NCBI RefSeq assembly: GCF_014844095.1
Contig: NZ_CP062163.1
Span: 4,931,501 to 4,995,500 of the forward strand
Length of the DNA: 64,000 nucleotides
Reading direction: 5' to 3'
Origin: Brevibacillus sp. JNUCC-41
GTDB taxonomy: Bacteria > Bacillota > Bacilli > Bacillales > DSM-1321
Shown here: piece by piece, positions 25,720 through 35,146 of the stretch
Position numbering within the stretch: the stretch's first letter is position 1
How the letters are laid out: each line of letters starts with the position of its first letter
The notes under the pieces: model-generated
Databases searched by the model: none
Seen by the model: only the letters and a program-made list of their open reading frames with translations
What the model was told of the DNA's origin: nothing
Translations under genes and position numbers: made by a program

Positions 25720-26424
25720 TCAATCCTTGATAGCTGCTTCCAATGCCACCTCAACCATTTCGTTAAAAGTTGACTGGCGCTCATCCGACGTCGTTTCCTC
25801 ACCGGTTAAAATGTGATCGGAAATGGTTAATACAGATAAAGCTTGGCGGCCAAATTTAGCGGCAAGCGTGTATAGGGCAGCTGATTCCATTTCTATTGCA
25901 AGTATTTGGTATTTTGCCCATTTTTCCAATTCACTATTATCGTTATAAAACTGATCGGCCGTAAATACATTACCGACCTTCAATTGCAAGCCCTTAGCCG
26001 TGCCGGCGTCATAAGCTTTTCTTAATAATTCGAAATCTGCTGTTGGGGCAAAGTCCACCCCGCCGAAAGTCATGCGGTTCATTTGGGAATCAGTGGAAGC
26101 ACTCATGGCAAGGATCACATCCCTGACTTTTACATCTTTTTGAATCGCTCCTGCAGTTCCCACACGAATCAGCTTCTGGACATTATAGCTATTCATCAAT
26201 TCATTCACGTAAATGGAAATGGATGGAACACCCATGCCAGTACCTTGTACAGAAATTCGTTTCCCTTTATATGTCCCTGTATATCCAAACATGTTTCGAA
26301 CTTCATTATAAAGTTTAGCATCCTCTAAAAATGTTTCAGCAATATATTTTGCACGCAATGGGTCCCCTGGTAGTAAGACCGTTTCCGCAATTTCATTTTC
26401 TTTTGCCCCAATATGTACGCTCAT
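25720..26424 (-). CDS. deoD: Purine-nucleoside phosphorylase
   Basis: Hexameric PNP of 234 residues. It cleaves purine (deoxy)nucleosides with phosphate, in salvage. Motifs are [14 protein letters not shown] (phosphate loop), [21 protein letters not shown] (ribose-binding) and [10 protein letters not shown] with the catalytic Asp. AAGGAGGAC precedes ATG 26424. It is alone between ctpA and yozD, as in B. subtilis. Confidence 0.95.
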   Translation of the reverse strand: MSVHIGAKENEIAETVLLPGDPLRAKYIAETFLEDAKLYNEVRNMFGYTGTYKGKRISVQGTGMGVPSISIYVNELMNSYNVQKLIRVGTAGAIQKDVKVRDVILAMSASTDSQMNRMTFGGVDFAPTADFELLRKAYDAGTAKGLQLKVGNVFTADQFYNDNSELEKWAKYQILAIEMESAALYTLAAKFGRQALSVLTISDHILTGEETTSDERQSTFNEMVEVALEAAIKD

Positions 26425-26576
26425 ACGACTATGTCCTCCTTAACTTGTGGTTGAATGATATTCAAAAACTACTATACCATATCAACCACAAGTTAGGAAA
26501 ATTGAACCTTATCCTAGAACTTGAAAAACTGGAAATCACGAAATGACTTATTGCACCCTTACTCTAAACCGCAAAC

Positions 26577-26605
26577 AAAACGGCGGAGGTCCGCCGTCTT
26601 TTTTT
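26577..26605 (-). terminator. GC-rich terminator between yozD and deoD
   Basis: ACGGCGGA and TCCGCCGT form a tight hairpin with a GG loop. T-runs lie on both strands (TTTTTTT on plus, TTTTGTTT on minus), so it can end yozD transcripts and block the other direction. Confidence 0.8.
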
Positions 26606-26656
26606 AATCGTTAATAAAATTAAGGGAAAGGAAGCTGCTAACCGTCTTATGACCGG

Positions 26657-26827
26657 TTACTCATCGACTTCTTCATCAATTATGCATTTTTCTAGAAGAT
26701 ATTCGAATGTGATGTCAGCAAGATCTTCAACTTCAGCTTCTGATGGAAGATAGCCCCGTCTTATCAATTCTTGAAAAAAGAATTCCGCTATCTCTTCTGT
26801 ATCAATAAAAACCTCAATTTCTCGCAA
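26657..26827 (-). CDS. yozD: YozD-like small acidic protein
   Basis: A 56-residue, very acidic protein: REIEVFIDTEEIAEFFFQE, then LIRRGYLPSEAEVEDLAD and ITFEYLLEKCIIDEEVDE. It closely matches my memory of B. subtilis YozD in sequence and in its position between deoD and yodN. The start is TTG 26827 with AAGGGGGCG upstream. Function is unknown. Confidence 0.85.
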   Translation of the reverse strand: MREIEVFIDTEEIAEFFFQELIRRGYLPSEAEVEDLADITFEYLLEKCIIDEEVDE

Positions 26828-27005
26828 ATCATCGCCCCCTTATTTAAAGGTCTATGAATGTGTAGAGTCAAATATACCAATAAGGCACCCCATAATGGAA
26901 AATCATATGAAGGACCTAAAAATATCATGGTCCATTTCTGTTCAATTTGAATGGAAGCTTCTATAGGGAATTTGGAAATTGCCCTTTAAAAGTTTGGGAT
27001 ACCTT

Positions 27006-27713
27006 TCACTTCGTTTGCTTCTTTTTATGATCTGGATAAATTTCCTCTGCCGCTTTTTCAATTTTCGCAAGGGCAATCTTCATGATATGGCGGTATTCAT
27101 CATCGCCAAAATGTTCGTAGAGCTTACAATAATCATTATATAAATCCAACAGTCCATCAATCATTTCCTTTTTTTCATTTTTTGTCATTGTCATATCTCG
27201 CTCACCTTTACCAGGGTTGTTTTGTTTAGCAATGATAGCAAGCTCATTTTTCTTTTTAGGAAGTAGCAGACCCAACTTTTTTATAATTCCATCTGCACGT
27301 TTAGCATCGGCTATCAAAGTCAGTTCTTCTTCATGCGCTTCAAGCCATTCACCATCTGAGATTCTTGATAACTCATAGATTACATCCTCCCAGGCATTTT
27401 CCTTATAGCGCCAAATTTCCGTTCGATAGCCGATAATCTTGAAATAATCCTGTTCATATCCATCCACTTGGACCAAGTCACCTAATAAAAATTTATATTC
27501 AATATCGATCTGTTCTTTTGGATAAAGGATTTCTCCTTCATATTCATTTATCGATTGCAATGTTTTTTCGATATATAGGCCTTCACTATAGTTCACTTCA
27601 TACACATAAGCACCATCGAGAAATTTCACATCGGTTATATTCCCGACTGTCCCATACATTGTTATTACGACTGTATCGCCTAATTTAAATTTTGGCTGTT
27701 TTTTTTTGCCCAT
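27006..27713 (-). CDS. yodN: YodN-like protein of unknown function
   Basis: A 235-residue soluble protein. The N-terminal half is beta-rich, with two SH3-like stretches (KFKLGDTVVITMYGTVGNIT and FLLGDLVQVDGYEQDYF). The C-terminal half is helical (EMIDGLLDLYNDYCKLYEHF) with a lysine-rich tail. Size and position point to B. subtilis YodN; I know no function. ATG 27713 is chosen because GGGGG lies 9 bases upstream; ATG 27722 would overlap that site. Confidence 0.75.
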   Translation of the reverse strand: MGKKKQPKFKLGDTVVITMYGTVGNITDVKFLDGAYVYEVNYSEGLYIEKTLQSINEYEGEILYPKEQIDIEYKFLLGDLVQVDGYEQDYFKIIGYRTEIWRYKENAWEDVIYELSRISDGEWLEAHEEELTLIADAKRADGIIKKLGLLLPKKKNELAIIAKQNNPGKGERDMTMTKNEKKEMIDGLLDLYNDYCKLYEHFGDDEYRHIMKIALAKIEKAAEEIYPDHKKKQTK

Positions 27714-27841
27714 AAGAGACATCCCCCAATATGGTCCTTATCGTTTGATTAGTAAATTATATGCACAAACAAACATGGAGGTTAATGGAAATGCGAGGGC
27801 ATTTTGCTCAATTAGCTTAAAGGGCACTGCAACCAACCAAA

Positions 27842-27866
27842 AACCGCCTCATTTAATGAGACGGTT
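27842..27866 (-). terminator. Terminator of the sporulation-type kinase gene
   Basis: On the minus strand AACCGTCTCAT and ATGAGGCGGTT pair around TAA (one G/T) and run into TTTGG. The stem includes the kinase stop codon. Confidence 0.75.
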
Positions 27867-29615
27867 CGTAGTGGGGATGATGAGGGTCACTTTCGTTCCT
27901 TCGTCGCGGACGCTCTCCATTTGGAATTTACCTTTTAATTCCTCCATTATCTGAATACACGTCGCCACACCTAATCCGTTACCATCCGGTTTGGTGGTGT
28001 AAAAGGGCATACCGATATTTTTTAAATCCTCGGGACTGATGCCTTTTCCATCATCGCTGATCACTAATTTTACATATTGGGACACGGAAGTCTGTTGCAG
28101 TTCAATCTGCCCCCTTGCTTCGATGGCTTCACAAGAATTATTCAAGACATTCAAGAGAACCTGCCTTAACCGGTTTCTGTCAGAATAAACAAAGATGGAT
28201 TGTGTCACTTCATTAATTATTCTTACATGATAACTCGGATTTGAGGGGGTATAAGTATCTAAAATTTCTTCAAGGAAATCCTTTAAATCGAATTTCTCCC
28301 ATTCCAGTTGATGCGGTTTTGCCAAATCAAGAAGTTGTGTCACGAATACATTGACCCGATCCACTTCATGAAGCATGACATCACTATATTTTTCTATTAA
28401 TGTTGTATCATGATCCTGGCTCTTCAATAATTGGAAAAAGCCCTTTATTGTCGTCAACGGGTTCCTGATTTCATGGGCGACACCGGCAGCAAGCTGGCCA
28501 ACATATTTCAATTTTTCCGTTCGGACGATTTCCTTCTCACGATCTTCTATCGTTTCCATCATTCTTAGAAAGGCAAGGTTCAATTTTTCCATTTCCTCGA
28601 AGCTTCTTTTGTCGGAAATGATGAATTCCTTTCCTCCAATGAAATCCTCTGTAGCTTCTACAAGTTCTTGAACAGGCCGTACGATGGTCTTTGTTAGTAA
28701 ATAGACAGCCAGAATGATAGAAACTAAAACGATGCTGTAGATTGTCAGGTACCTTGTTAATAGGTCATTCAAAGGTTGAAACACTTGTTTCTTATCAGCA
28801 CCCACAACAACAAACCATTTATTCTCCGTTTCTGCAATCGTATGGACAGGCTGGATGGAATATATTTTTTCACCATTCTCTGAACTGTACAAATCATCCG
28901 ATAACGAAGCTTCCATCAGCTTTCCTTTCGTTAATCCCATTTCTTTCAAGGCAGAACCCTGCATGAGGCCATGCGGGTCTTTTTTCGAAATCAAGATGCC
29001 TTCTTGATTGATCATGAAAAAGTTCACTGGGTATTTATCGCTAATTTCATTAGCCTTTTTCTCCATCATCTCCCAAAGCCCTTTTAATCGGAAAGCTGGA
29101 GATACGACTCCGATCATTTCCCCTGCATCATCATATACTGGCGCACTTAGAACCATTATGGGTTCTGAGAATGCCCTGGTTTTATAAACGTCAGAAAGGA
29201 ATTCATGACCTGCTATGGCCTCTTTGAACCATATTCTCTTCGCGAGGTTTTCCCCGATCATTTTATTTGATGTATCTGCAATGACATTGCCTTCCATATC
29301 CAAATGCAAGACACCGTAATAATTTCCTTTTGCATCAATAAACTTTCTTAGTTCATCTGACTTCTCTTCTCTTGAATGGCCAGGATTGATGATTACCGAA
29401 TTTGCACTCATAAACTTCACATCACTGACCCGTTCGTTCAAATAGCTATATGTTTCATTTACCATATTCAGTGAACCTGCATTCAAGGCATTTCTTGCTT
29501 CCTTCTCCAGAAGGGAACGTTGTGATCCATAGGATATGATTCCCAATATCAGAAGAGGCACACTTGCAATAAGTAAAGAAAAAAGCAAAATTCGGGTTTG
29601 AAGGCTTTTAAACAT
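27849..29615 (-). CDS. Sporulation-type sensor histidine kinase with dCache domain (KinD/KinE-like)
   Basis: Membrane kinase of 588 residues. TM1 is near 9-30, followed by a large extracellular double-Cache-like sensor (about 35-275), TM2 near 280-300 and HAMP. HisKA has the form AAGVAHEIRNPLTTIKGFFQ, and the HATPase shows LLNVLNNSCEAIEA, SDDGKGIS and GNGLGVATCIQ. The HEIRNPLTxxKGFxQLL block is the form seen in kinases feeding Spo0F. ATG 29615 is chosen over the longer frame because GGAGGATCGGAAGG precedes it. It lies 14 bases after yozE, probably co-transcribed. The ligand is unknown; small carboxylates or amino acids would be typical of dCache. Confidence 0.9.
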   Translation of the reverse strand: MFKSLQTRILLFSLLIASVPLLILGIISYGSQRSLLEKEARNALNAGSLNMVNETYSYLNERVSDVKFMSANSVIINPGHSREEKSDELRKFIDAKGNYYGVLHLDMEGNVIADTSNKMIGENLAKRIWFKEAIAGHEFLSDVYKTRAFSEPIMVLSAPVYDDAGEMIGVVSPAFRLKGLWEMMEKKANEISDKYPVNFFMINQEGILISKKDPHGLMQGSALKEMGLTKGKLMEASLSDDLYSSENGEKIYSIQPVHTIAETENKWFVVVGADKKQVFQPLNDLLTRYLTIYSIVLVSIILAVYLLTKTIVRPVQELVEATEDFIGGKEFIISDKRSFEEMEKLNLAFLRMMETIEDREKEIVRTEKLKYVGQLAAGVAHEIRNPLTTIKGFFQLLKSQDHDTTLIEKYSDVMLHEVDRVNVFVTQLLDLAKPHQLEWEKFDLKDFLEEILDTYTPSNPSYHVRIINEVTQSIFVYSDRNRLRQVLLNVLNNSCEAIEARGQIELQQTSVSQYVKLVISDDGKGISPEDLKNIGMPFYTTKPDGNGLGVATCIQIMEELKGKFQMESVRDEGTKVTLIIPTTNRLIK

Positions 29616-29629
29616 CCTTCCGATCCTCC

Positions 29630-29872
29630 CTATTCCTGATCTCCCAATAAGAGCCCTTCTTCTATTTGGACATACTGTTCCCACGCTTGATCGAATACGG
29701 ACATACTTTCGAGATAGTCTGCATTCAATTCTAAATAACTGCTCAGTTCATTATAATCTGTTGATTGTTTTGGGAAACCATGATCCTCATAGGCATGATT
29801 GGCAAATTTAGTGATAGCATCAATTTCCTTCGGTTGTCGAAATTTCATTAAATATAAATAAAATGGTCTCAT
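29630..29872 (-). CDS. yozE: YozE-like small protein (UPF0346)
   Basis: An 80-residue protein. RPFYLYLMKFRQPKEIDAIT, FANHAYEDHGFPKQSTDY, and SSYLELNADYLESMSVFDQA then WEQYVQIEE match the YozE/UPF0346 family throughout. ATG 29872 follows a GGGGGG run. Function is unknown. In B. subtilis yozE is followed closely by yokU; here more than 6 kb of other DNA intervenes. Confidence 0.9.
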   Translation of the reverse strand: MRPFYLYLMKFRQPKEIDAITKFANHAYEDHGFPKQSTDYNELSSYLELNADYLESMSVFDQAWEQYVQIEEGLLLGDQE

Positions 29873-30652
29873 GATGTCGAGCCCCCCTAAAATAACTATG
29901 ATTTCTGCTTTAATATATCGGAAACTTTCGCTTCCGTCCACTTTTTTAAAAATCAATTTGGTTTTTTCTTCCTCATTTTAAGAAGTTCATGATTTTTCAA
30001 CACAAAATGCATTCGTTATATTACGGAATTACACTGATATCGTACTCCTTCCATATTGATTACATCCTTTTAAAGAATTTTTTTCCTTTAACGACTTAGT
30101 TCTTCATGATTCGATATAGGAAACGAAGTGCTTCAATCTTGTTTAACCTAATGCCCAGGTCCCTTAACAAATACGCTAAGCATGTTCTGACGTGCCGCTT
30201 GAAGGATGGCGGAATTTCTTCAAAACCTCATTATCCAGCAGGCTTTCATTTTGCAAAAGGGAAAAAACCCCTTCATCTAAGAAAGAAATAGTGGTTTTCA
30301 CTGTTCTGTCTAAAATGAGGGGATATTTTTATTTATGGAAGCGTGAATACAACCTGCCGCTAAAAGTTAAAGTATTTACGTTTCAGCAGTCTTTTCATGT
30401 TCATTAGCTCACTATACAAAGGTAGGAACGTGGTCTTTATAGTAGTCTTTTCTAAAGAAAGCATGCGAAAAGACCAATGGACACATGGTTGTTCCAATGC
30501 CTACTTAGTTATTTTGCTAGCACACTTTAATAATCAAAAAATAAATGAAAAAGCAAGTAAAGAATAATCATCTCTACTTCCTTTCAATTGAACTCTATTG
30601 TTAGTTATATTATTTTTTCCTTTTATTTGCTGTAAAGAATCCAGTCCTTTCA
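29873..30652. other. 780-bp region without a recognisable gene
   Basis: AT-rich and full of stops in all frames. The part next to 29872 must hold the yozE promoter. A GGTCTTT...GAAAAGACC hairpin-like stretch occurs near 30432-30482. A reading frame of 61 codons at 30106-30291 lacks a ribosome site and is not convincing. It could be decayed DNA at the edge of the inserted region. Confidence 0.4.
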
Positions 30653-30817
30653 CTATCGCCTTACACCTACCCATTTTTTCTCAATGATATTGGGGTTCTT
30701 ACGATTAGTATGAAGAAAATATAACTCACGAGTAGGATTTTCACGATGAAGTTCTTGATAAGCTTTCATTGCATCAGGAGAAATAGGAAATTTCTTTTTG
30801 GTACTCTTCCCACCCAT
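30653..30817 (-). CDS. Small basic hypothetical protein
   Basis: A 54-residue basic protein: MGGKSTKKKFPISPDAMKAY, then QELHRENPTRELYFLHTNRK and NPNIIEKKWVGVRR. ATG 30817 has GGAAAGGTG 5 bases upstream, a good ribosome site. Its first 44 bases overlap the end of the preceding small frame (30774-30992), suggesting coupling. I do not recognise it; composition would suit a small nucleic-acid-binding protein, but that is a guess. Confidence 0.5.
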   Translation of the reverse strand: MGGKSTKKKFPISPDAMKAYQELHRENPTRELYFLHTNRKNPNIIEKKWVGVRR

Positions 30818-30992
30818 CAAACACCTTTCCATTACTTTTACTTAATGGTTTATTAAACATTTTTTCACTTAGATGGCCACCTGAATCCGCACTTTCAGTG
30901 GCTATTTCCCCTAGCAATTCGCTTGTATCTGTCTCTAAAGAATCGATTTCTCCGTTAGAAAATGAAAGAATCATTTTACTTTTACCACTCAT
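30774..30992 (-). CDS. Small acidic hypothetical protein
   Basis: A 72-residue frame on the minus strand, polar and acidic (NGEIDSLETDTSELLGEIAT, then ESADSGGHLSEKMFNKPLS), ending DGWEEYQKEISYFS. No strong ribosome site precedes ATG 30992, so it is uncertain. It runs into the basic 54-residue frame with a 44-base overlap. An acidic/basic small pair can be an antitoxin/toxin or an immunity pair, but there is no family evidence here. Confidence 0.35.
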   Translation of the reverse strand: MSGKSKMILSFSNGEIDSLETDTSELLGEIATESADSGGHLSEKMFNKPLSKSNGKVFDGWEEYQKEISYFS

Positions 30993-31082
30993 TAGTTAGA
31001 TTCCAAAAGATTTTATCAGCAGTTATATTGCGATAGGGCATTATAAGCTTTTCGCTATTCATAGCTCATTGTCCCTATTTCA

Positions 31083-31139
31083 ACTTCAATTACTCATCAT
31101 ACGCCTACTGATTCCCGAGCTGTTTCATATCAATAAAAA
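31083..31139 (-). pseudogene. Decayed fragment of yokU next to qoxD
   Basis: On the minus strand this stretch reads, with stops, VFIDMKQLGNQ-stop-AYDE-stop-LK. It aligns with the intact YokU segment FLIDSKQLGKQTTYDELLK, encoded at about 36124-36181. By eye about 40 of 57 bases agree, in the same orientation. It starts at the qoxD stop codon (overlap 31130-31139). It is a relic showing that yokU sequence once lay here, so the qox block is bracketed by yokU-derived DNA. Confidence 0.7.
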
Positions 31140-31414
31140 CCCCAGACCATACATAGTATTGTACCGAAGACAGTTATTAGAGCCAGTAATATAGCGCAAT
31201 ATAGAGTCATAAAAATTGATTTGCTATCATCAGTTTCACGAGCATGCATAAATACAACAAGTTGAACAGCTGCTTGTATGAATGCTGTCAATATAAAAAT
31301 CGTCATGCCTGTTGCTTTTGACATATTGAAGAAGTAAACCAAGAGAGCTACAAATGTCAAAATCAATGAAAATACAAAACCCCATATTTGTTTAGCCGGG
31401 AATAATTCCTTCAT
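31130..31414 (-). CDS. qoxD: Cytochrome aa3 quinol oxidase subunit IV
   Basis: Small membrane subunit of 94 residues with three helices (IWGFVFSLILTFVALLVYF, GMTIFILTAFIQAAVQLVVF, AILLALITVFGTILCMVW). The motif FIQAAVQLVVFMHARE is typical of QoxD/CyoD, which stabilise the oxidase core. ATG 31414 is chosen after AAAGGAATGAC; it lies 2 bases after qoxC. The C-terminus is short, with no His-rich tail, and the stop codon falls where the yokU relic begins. Confidence 0.9.
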   Translation of the reverse strand: MKELFPAKQIWGFVFSLILTFVALLVYFFNMSKATGMTIFILTAFIQAAVQLVVFMHARETDDSKSIFMTLYCAILLALITVFGTILCMVWGFY

Positions 31415-31416
31415 GT

Positions 31417-32013
31417 TTATGTCATTCCTTTCATGTAGATAAAGGTGAAGATGAAGATCCAAACGATATCTAAGAAATGCCAGTAAAGAGAGAAAATGAA
31501 GGATTTATTGGCTGTTTCAGGTGTCAACCCGCGTTTTTTCACTTGAAGGATAATAAATAACCCCCAGAAAAGCCCTAATGTAACGTGTGCTCCATGTGTT
31601 CCTAATGTTGTAAAGAGCATCGATGTAAATGCACTAGTTTGCAGTGTAGCTCCTTCGCGATAATAGGTAATGAACTCAGTAATTTCAAATCCTAAGAATC
31701 CTAATCCAAGAAGAAGAGTGATTACGAAGAATGTCAACATGGCTTTCTTGTTGCCAAGTCGCATGGCATGAATTCCAAGTCCGATGACAAAACTGCTTGT
31801 TAAGAGCAAGAATGTTTCAGCAAGTACTGGAGTGATTTCAAAAATTTCTGCTCCAGTAGGACCGTTACCCGTACGATCAACTAATGTAAAATATGATGCA
31901 AAGAGTGTTGCAAAAAGCATAATTTCGGCTCCAAGGAAAATCCAGAAGCCTAAAATATTTAGACGATTTTGTTCCGTACTATATTCAAGAGGTTGCGAGT
32001 GATCTATTTCCAT
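31417..32013 (-). CDS. qoxC: Cytochrome aa3 quinol oxidase subunit III
   Basis: Five-helix subunit III of 198 residues. Typical segments are [36 protein letters not shown] and [18 protein letters not shown]; the last carries the conserved HFLDIVW. Its start overlaps the end of qoxB by 10 bases. Part of qoxABCD, the proton-pumping menaquinol oxidase of aerobic respiration. Confidence 0.95.
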   Translation of the reverse strand: MEIDHSQPLEYSTEQNRLNILGFWIFLGAEIMLFATLFASYFTLVDRTGNGPTGAEIFEITPVLAETFLLLTSSFVIGLGIHAMRLGNKKAMLTFFVITLLLGLGFLGFEITEFITYYREGATLQTSAFTSMLFTTLGTHGAHVTLGLFWGLFIILQVKKRGLTPETANKSFIFSLYWHFLDIVWIFIFTFIYMKGMT

Positions 32014-33959
32014 TTATTAACACCCCCAAATTTTGCTTCTGTCTCTTTAATTTCTTCTACAGAAATGTAATGACCATGATCTATTTCGAATGAACGATGA
32101 GCCATGCAAACAAAGATACCGATTAACCCAATAATCGCAAGAAACCAGATGCTGAATACTAACGCAAATCCAAAGACAAAGAAGATACAGGACATGATAA
32201 ACGGTACGCCGCTGTTATTGGGCATATGAATTTTTTCATACTCACCCTTGAATAATTCATGACCTTTATATTTAGCATCCCAAAACGTTTCCCTTGAGTT
32301 CACTTGTGGAATAATAGCAAAGTTATATTCTGGTACTGGATTATGAGTAGCCCATTCAAGGGAACGTGCATCCCACGGATCATCACCAACATCTTTTGGA
32401 GCATGGCGAATGCTATAGTAAATCGTATATACGATTAATACAAAGCTGATTGCCATAAAAGCTGCCCCGATAAACGAAATCATATTCAATGGTCCAAATC
32501 CAGTCGATTCAGAGTATGTGTATATACGACGTGCTTGACCATCTAAACCAGTGATATACATAGGGAAGAATGCTAAGCAAAAACCAATGGTTAGAAACCA
32601 GAACGCCCATTTCCCAATCCTTTCATTCAACATGAAACCAAACATTTTCGGCCAGTAGTAAGTTCCGGCACCAAGTACAGCAAATACAACACCCGGAATG
32701 ATGACATTGTGGAAGTGAGCTACTAAAAACATTGTATTATGGTATTGATAATCCGCCGCTGACATCGCAAGCATAACCCCGGTAACTCCACCGATTGTAA
32801 AAAGAGGTATGAAACCTATTGAATAAAGCATAGGTACGGTAAATCGGATTCTACCTTTCCACATCGTGAACAACCAGTTAAAGATCTTGATTCCAGTTGG
32901 AATAGCAATTACCATCGTTGTAATCGAGAAAATACTATTAACATATGCTGCTTGCCCCATCGTAAAGAAATGGTGCGTCCAGACGAAGAATGAATATATA
33001 GAGATAAATACCATTGAAGCAACCATTGATCGATAGCCATATAGGTTACGTCGCGAAAAGGTTGGGATAATCTCACTAAAAAGACCAAATGCAGGCAAGA
33101 TTAAGATATATACCTCAGGATGTCCCCAAACCCAGAACAGGTTAGCCCAAAGCATATCCATACCGCCATCAGTTATTGTGAAAAACTTGGTTGCGAATAG
33201 TCGATCCATTGTTCCCATGATCAGCGCCACTGTTAATACAGGGAATGCAAAAATGATAATAACGCTTGTGACTAAAGAAGACCATGTAAACATTGGCATT
33301 TTCATTAATGTCATACCGGGTGCTCTCATTTTAAGAATAGTCGTCAAAAAGTTAATCCCCGTCATTAATGTACCTATTCCGGCTATTTGAATACCAATCA
33401 TATAATAATTCGTTCCAACATGCGGGCTAAATTCATTTCCTGCAAGCGGGAAATAAGATGACCACCCTGCATCAGGCGAACCACCAATTACAAACGAGAT
33501 GTTGAATAGCATCGCACCCATAAAAAATAACCAGAAACTTATGGCGTTTAGACGTGGGAATGCTACATCACGCGCTCCAATTTGTAATGGCACTACGAAA
33601 TTCATTAAGGCCATAATGTATGGCATCGCCATAAAGATAATCATCACAACCCCGTGTGTTGAAAAAATTTCATTATAGTGCTGTGAATCTAATAATTTGT
33701 TATCCGGTACGGCAAGTTGCGCACGCATCATCACAGCATCTACCCCACCACGAAATAGCATCAACAAAGCAGATATTAGATACATAATACCTATTCTTTT
33801 ATGATCGACAGTTGTTAGCCAGCCACTCCATAAATAAAACCATTTTTTAAAGTGGGTTAAACCAACAATGATCAAGAGAACAGTAACAACAATGGCCACC
33901 ATTGATGAGTAAATGACGGGACTAGGATTAGGTATAAGAAATCTAGAGAAAAAACCCAT
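32004..33959 (-). CDS. qoxB: Cytochrome aa3 quinol oxidase subunit I
   Basis: Catalytic subunit of 651 residues, heme-copper oxidase family A. Key residues are visible: heme a ligand His in FSTHGVVMI, CuB His and cross-linked Tyr in [11 protein letters not shown], CuB His pair in WTHHFFTMG, heme a3/a ligands in [12 protein letters not shown], and the K- and D-channel regions. ATG 33959 starts [12 protein letters not shown]. It lies about 50 bases after qoxA. Confidence 0.97.
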   Translation of the reverse strand: MGFFSRFLIPNPSPVIYSSMVAIVVTVLLIIVGLTHFKKWFYLWSGWLTTVDHKRIGIMYLISALLMLFRGGVDAVMMRAQLAVPDNKLLDSQHYNEIFSTHGVVMIIFMAMPYIMALMNFVVPLQIGARDVAFPRLNAISFWLFFMGAMLFNISFVIGGSPDAGWSSYFPLAGNEFSPHVGTNYYMIGIQIAGIGTLMTGINFLTTILKMRAPGMTLMKMPMFTWSSLVTSVIIIFAFPVLTVALIMGTMDRLFATKFFTITDGGMDMLWANLFWVWGHPEVYILILPAFGLFSEIIPTFSRRNLYGYRSMVASMVFISIYSFFVWTHHFFTMGQAAYVNSIFSITTMVIAIPTGIKIFNWLFTMWKGRIRFTVPMLYSIGFIPLFTIGGVTGVMLAMSAADYQYHNTMFLVAHFHNVIIPGVVFAVLGAGTYYWPKMFGFMLNERIGKWAFWFLTIGFCLAFFPMYITGLDGQARRIYTYSESTGFGPLNMISFIGAAFMAISFVLIVYTIYYSIRHAPKDVGDDPWDARSLEWATHNPVPEYNFAIIPQVNSRETFWDAKYKGHELFKGEYEKIHMPNNSGVPFIMSCIFFVFGFALVFSIWFLAIIGLIGIFVCMAHRSFEIDHGHYISVEEIKETEAKFGGVNKWK

Positions 33960-34009
33960 ACTTTTGTGTTTCCTTCCTGAAAATATTTTTCTTGAGATAG
34001 ATTAAGAAA

Positions 34010-34951
34010 TTATTCATGATCGTGTGCTGATTTTTCTTTACTATTACTTGACTTATGTTCATGCTCCATATGTTCACCTTTTGAATTCGCGTTAGAGTCA
34101 ATTGAACCATGATGATGTCCAGCATTTTCACCTTCTGGAGCTGGTGAGAAGTCCAAATGATTTCCAGTAAACGTTAACTGTCCCTCATGACCCGGTTTTA
34201 ATAATTCATTGAATCTTACTTCAGTAATAGGTTTCGCAGTTTCTTTAACTTCCTTTACCCATTCATCAAACTTATCTTGAGACATCGCTTCGACGTGGAA
34301 CGTGTTTTCAGCGAATCCTTTCCCACTAAAGTTTGCATTTCGTCCCATCATTTCCCCTGATTCGTCCGCTGCTAAGTGTAATGTTGTCACCATGTTAGAC
34401 ATGGCATATTTTTGACCGCCAAGTTGTGGAATCCAGAAACTCGTGATAGGCCCGAATGAATAAAGTTTAAATTCAAGTGGTCGATTTGTTGGAATATACA
34501 AATAGTTTACTGTCTCGATATCGTTTTCTGGATAACTAAAATGCCACTTCCAGTCAGATGACGAAGCGTAAATAACTAATGGATCTTGTCCTTTGTACCC
34601 TTCAGGAGTGGCTTCCACTTTATTGTTGGAAATTACAGTAACAACGGAGAAGAAAATGACGATTAAAATCGGCACCCCAACAATAATCGTTTCAACAACG
34701 TGATTCCCTTCAATGTAGGGTGGTTCATATTCTTTAGGTAGTTTAGAGTCACGGTATTTCGTTAACACAAAGACTAAAATAGCACAAACAACAATAACAA
34801 TAACCGCCATGATCGCAATTGATAGCCAAATCACATTGGCTTGCGTTTGGGCTTGAGGCCCTTTAGGATCTAAGACCGCTAATGATTCACAGCCAGAAAG
34901 CACATTGACTATGGTAGAAAGAATGGCTAATGAAACCCATTTTGTTTTCAT
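34010..34951 (-). CDS. qoxA: Cytochrome aa3 quinol oxidase subunit II, with His-rich tail
   Basis: Lipoprotein subunit of 313 residues. A signal peptide with lipobox LSGC is followed by two TM helices (about 40-62, 85-108) and an external cupredoxin domain (SSDWKWHFSYPENDIETVNY) lacking the CuA ligands, which marks a quinol rather than cytochrome c oxidase. The last 45 residues are His/Ser/Glu-rich (GHHHGSIDS, EHMEHEHKSS, SAHDHE). First gene of the operon. Upstream, the AT-rich stretch to 35040 must contain the promoter; no clear box was identified. Confidence 0.95.
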   Translation of the reverse strand: MKTKWVSLAILSTIVNVLSGCESLAVLDPKGPQAQTQANVIWLSIAIMAVIVIVVCAILVFVLTKYRDSKLPKEYEPPYIEGNHVVETIIVGVPILIVIFFSVVTVISNNKVEATPEGYKGQDPLVIYASSSDWKWHFSYPENDIETVNYLYIPTNRPLEFKLYSFGPITSFWIPQLGGQKYAMSNMVTTLHLAADESGEMMGRNANFSGKGFAENTFHVEAMSQDKFDEWVKEVKETAKPITEVRFNELLKPGHEGQLTFTGNHLDFSPAPEGENAGHHHGSIDSNANSKGEHMEHEHKSSNSKEKSAHDHE

Positions 34952-35052
34952 ATATTTATCCTTTCTTTTAAGATTTTATTTCTAAGTTATCCCAAAAAAT
35001 GTTTATTAATAGTGGTAATTTCTCACAATCACTTTTAGAGGGGGGGATGAAT

Positions 35053-35115
35053 ATGTATGAATTCATTTGGGGAATGTTCAGAGAAACAGGTTATCTAAAT
35101 ACCTACTTGCTTTGA
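35053..35115 (+). CDS. YqzL-like mini-ORF, probably truncated
   Basis: A 20-codon frame (MYEFIWGMFRETGYLNTYLL) after a GGGGGGGA ribosome site. The FxWxxFxxTGxxxxYLL pattern is that of YqzL-like proteins, which are about 45 residues long; the expected KE-rich tail (KEFEYV) appears in another frame right after the stop. It therefore looks frameshifted, like the permease remnant that follows. Confidence 0.45.
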   Translation: MYEFIWGMFRETGYLNTYLL

Positions 35116-35146
35116 AAAGGAATTTGAATATGTGAGGAGATACTGC

